A program made the position numbers and the translations under genes. DNA of 64,000 nucleotides from Chrysomallon squamiferum (lineage: Eukaryota; Mollusca; Gastropoda; Neomphalida; Peltospiridae), in assembly GCA_012295275.1 (NCBI GenBank), contig CM022677.1, positions 6,309,280 to 6,373,279 on the forward strand, given 5' to 3'. Under the pieces are notes generated by a model, which saw only the letters and a program-made list of their open reading frames with translations, was not told the origin of the DNA and did not search any database. This document shows, piece after piece, positions 62,546-64,000 of this stretch (positions are counted from its first letter, which is position 1; each line of letters starts with the position of its first letter).

Positions 62546-63149
62546 TTTATTTTTTAAATATTTTTCATGAAATTTACTTTTCAGAAAGATTAATATGTTC
62601 CATTATACACGAAATCGGTTGATTTATTATCTCAGAATAACCTAATATATATTTTATAACAGTCCCGTAGGACTCTTTTTTATTTCTACAGTTTAAAATG
62701 CGGCGGCTCTCTCAGTTTTGCCTTCAGTGAATTAAATATTTATTTATTTATTTATTTATTTATGATTAATTGTTGTTGCTGTTGTTGTTGTTGTTATTAT
62801 TACTATTATTATTTTATTTTATTTATTTATTTTTCTTTCTATATTTATTTTTCTTTATTTTATTATTCTTTTTTCTTTTTTGTACATTTTATTTAACATA
62901 TGTTACGTTTGAACGTTAGATGCATTTTTAAAAGTTATTACAGTAGTATTACTGAATTTTAACGTGGATAAAACGTCATAGGCTGCCACTTTTAAAAAAG
63001 AAAAGAAAAAACTGAGATGTGCCTAACAAGTCTCAATAGCAAAGCATAACTTTCTTCACACATGTATCTTGTTTTTTCAGTGTAAAGTATTTTAAATATT
63101 TAGTGGTAAAACGTTAAAAAGATGTTTAATCTGAAACTATATATGTATA
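62546..63149. other. AT-rich spacer
   Basis: ATTT units near 62735-62765 and GTT/ATT near 62770-62830. No gene recognised. Confidence 0.5.
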
Positions 63150-63250
63150 CAAATATGTGTGTATGTATGTATGTATGTATGTACGTATGTATGTATGTAT
63201 GTATTATGTATGTATATATGCATATGTGTGTATGTGTGTATGTGTATGTT
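63150..63250. repeat. (GTAT)n microsatellite
   Basis: About 13 GTAT units with interruptions, grading into GT. Confidence 0.9.
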
Positions 63251-63508
63251 TGTTAATTGAAAGAAGTACAAGATCTTGTAACAGAAACAAATCAGACGTC
63301 ATATTGGATGTTAATGATTCGCTGTGTTTGATTGTACCGAGCATTCAGTTATGTGTGTTCTATTTTTATTTATTTACTTATTTGTGTGTGTGTGTGCGCG
63401 CGCCCATGTATTTGCATATTGCTTCGTTTAGTTTTCATTTTACGTTTAAAATTAAAATAATTTAACAATATAAAAAAAACACGGGTATTTTGTTTTTATT
63501 CTACTTTA

Positions 63509-63546
<38 letters not shown>

Positions 63547-64000
63547 CTTATTTTTCTTAGTAGTATTTTAAGTACAAAATAAGAACGTTTAAGGGGTTTT
63601 AAAAAATATTCGGTGCGTGTTTTCTCTCCTTAACTTTCAAATCTGGCTACGCCTCTGATGGGTGCTGAGGATATAAAATAGACTTAATTTTACAATCTTC
63701 ATGTTCATAACTTGACAAACCGTATATACGTTTTACTAAGGCAAATACTGATTACACTATTTCTAAGATACATAATTATATGCCAGTCCTGAAATAGAAT
63801 TAGTTCGTGAAAACAACGAATGATGCTGCCCTATTGAAATAAAAATGCAAGAACAAATTCACGTAATTTTTATTATTATTATTATTTTTTTATACGCCTT
63901 TACTGAACATTAACTTAAACAAATACAATGAAACAAATAAAAGACCGGAAGCACACTTTCAATCGTTTGGGTTGTCAGATATTGTGCAAAATAAACTGAC
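63251..64000. other. AT-rich spacer to window end
   Basis: Poly(T) of about 30 at 63518-63547, a short GT run at 63383-63397. No gene recognised. Confidence 0.5.

Overview
The window is nuclear DNA from an animal. Coding stretches are split by GT-AG introns, no bacterial-style operons are present, and the recognisable families are metazoan: a BTB-BACK-PHR protein, an immunoglobulin-domain transmembrane protein and a prolyl 4-hydroxylase alpha fragment. The sequence is AT-rich and full of very long microsatellites: (CT)n up to about 190 bp, (AAT)n up to about 160 bp, plus (GT)n, (AAAT)n and (GATA)n. The families present and the repeat style suggest a lophotrochozoan, most likely a gastropod mollusc. 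That assignment is inference and the species is not identifiable by eye. I saw no rRNA, tRNA or CRISPR array.

Layout. 1-3.3 kb: simple repeats, then a minus-strand two-exon BTB-BACK-PHR gene, the most complete gene here. 3.3-8.9 kb: AT-rich spacer with microsatellites and a broken ORF1 (gag-like, zinc-knuckle) of a non-LTR retrotransposon. 8.9-21.1 kb: an array of degenerate copies of one repeat family of roughly 0.9-1.5 kb, each carrying microsatellites at fixed internal sites. A dead PHR-domain copy that has turned into a 38-bp minisatellite and a hAT transposase remnant sit inside it. 22.2-28.1 kb: plus-strand exons of an immunoglobulin receptor-like gene (four Ig domains, a membrane span, short cytoplasmic exons), all joined in phase 1 but carrying lesions. 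28.8-29.8 kb: another copy of the 8.9-21.1 kb family. 29.9-41.6 kb: nested ancient duplications holding two paralogous candidate terminal exons and three copies of an exon encoding a DPFDDRDIQPM motif, one expanded into an 8-unit coding minisatellite. A pogo-like transposase tail with a PHD-like finger lies in the second large duplicate.

41.6-64 kb: a long inverted repeat, two head-to-head prolyl 4-hydroxylase exon fragments, a 42-bp minisatellite, a decayed multi-exon plus-strand gene, a truncated minus-strand hAT transposase with a BED finger, two pieces of a broken LTR-retrotransposon gag, 54-bp and 44-bp minisatellites, a complete small hAT-type MITE with target-site duplication, and the 5' end of another hAT element.

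The genes do not form a pathway. The window reads as a gene-poor accessory region where gene copies and transposons have been duplicated, invaded by simple repeats and broken. Almost every coding stretch carries stops or frameshifts; some stops look like CGA-to-TGA decay, while some single-base indels could be assembly errors.
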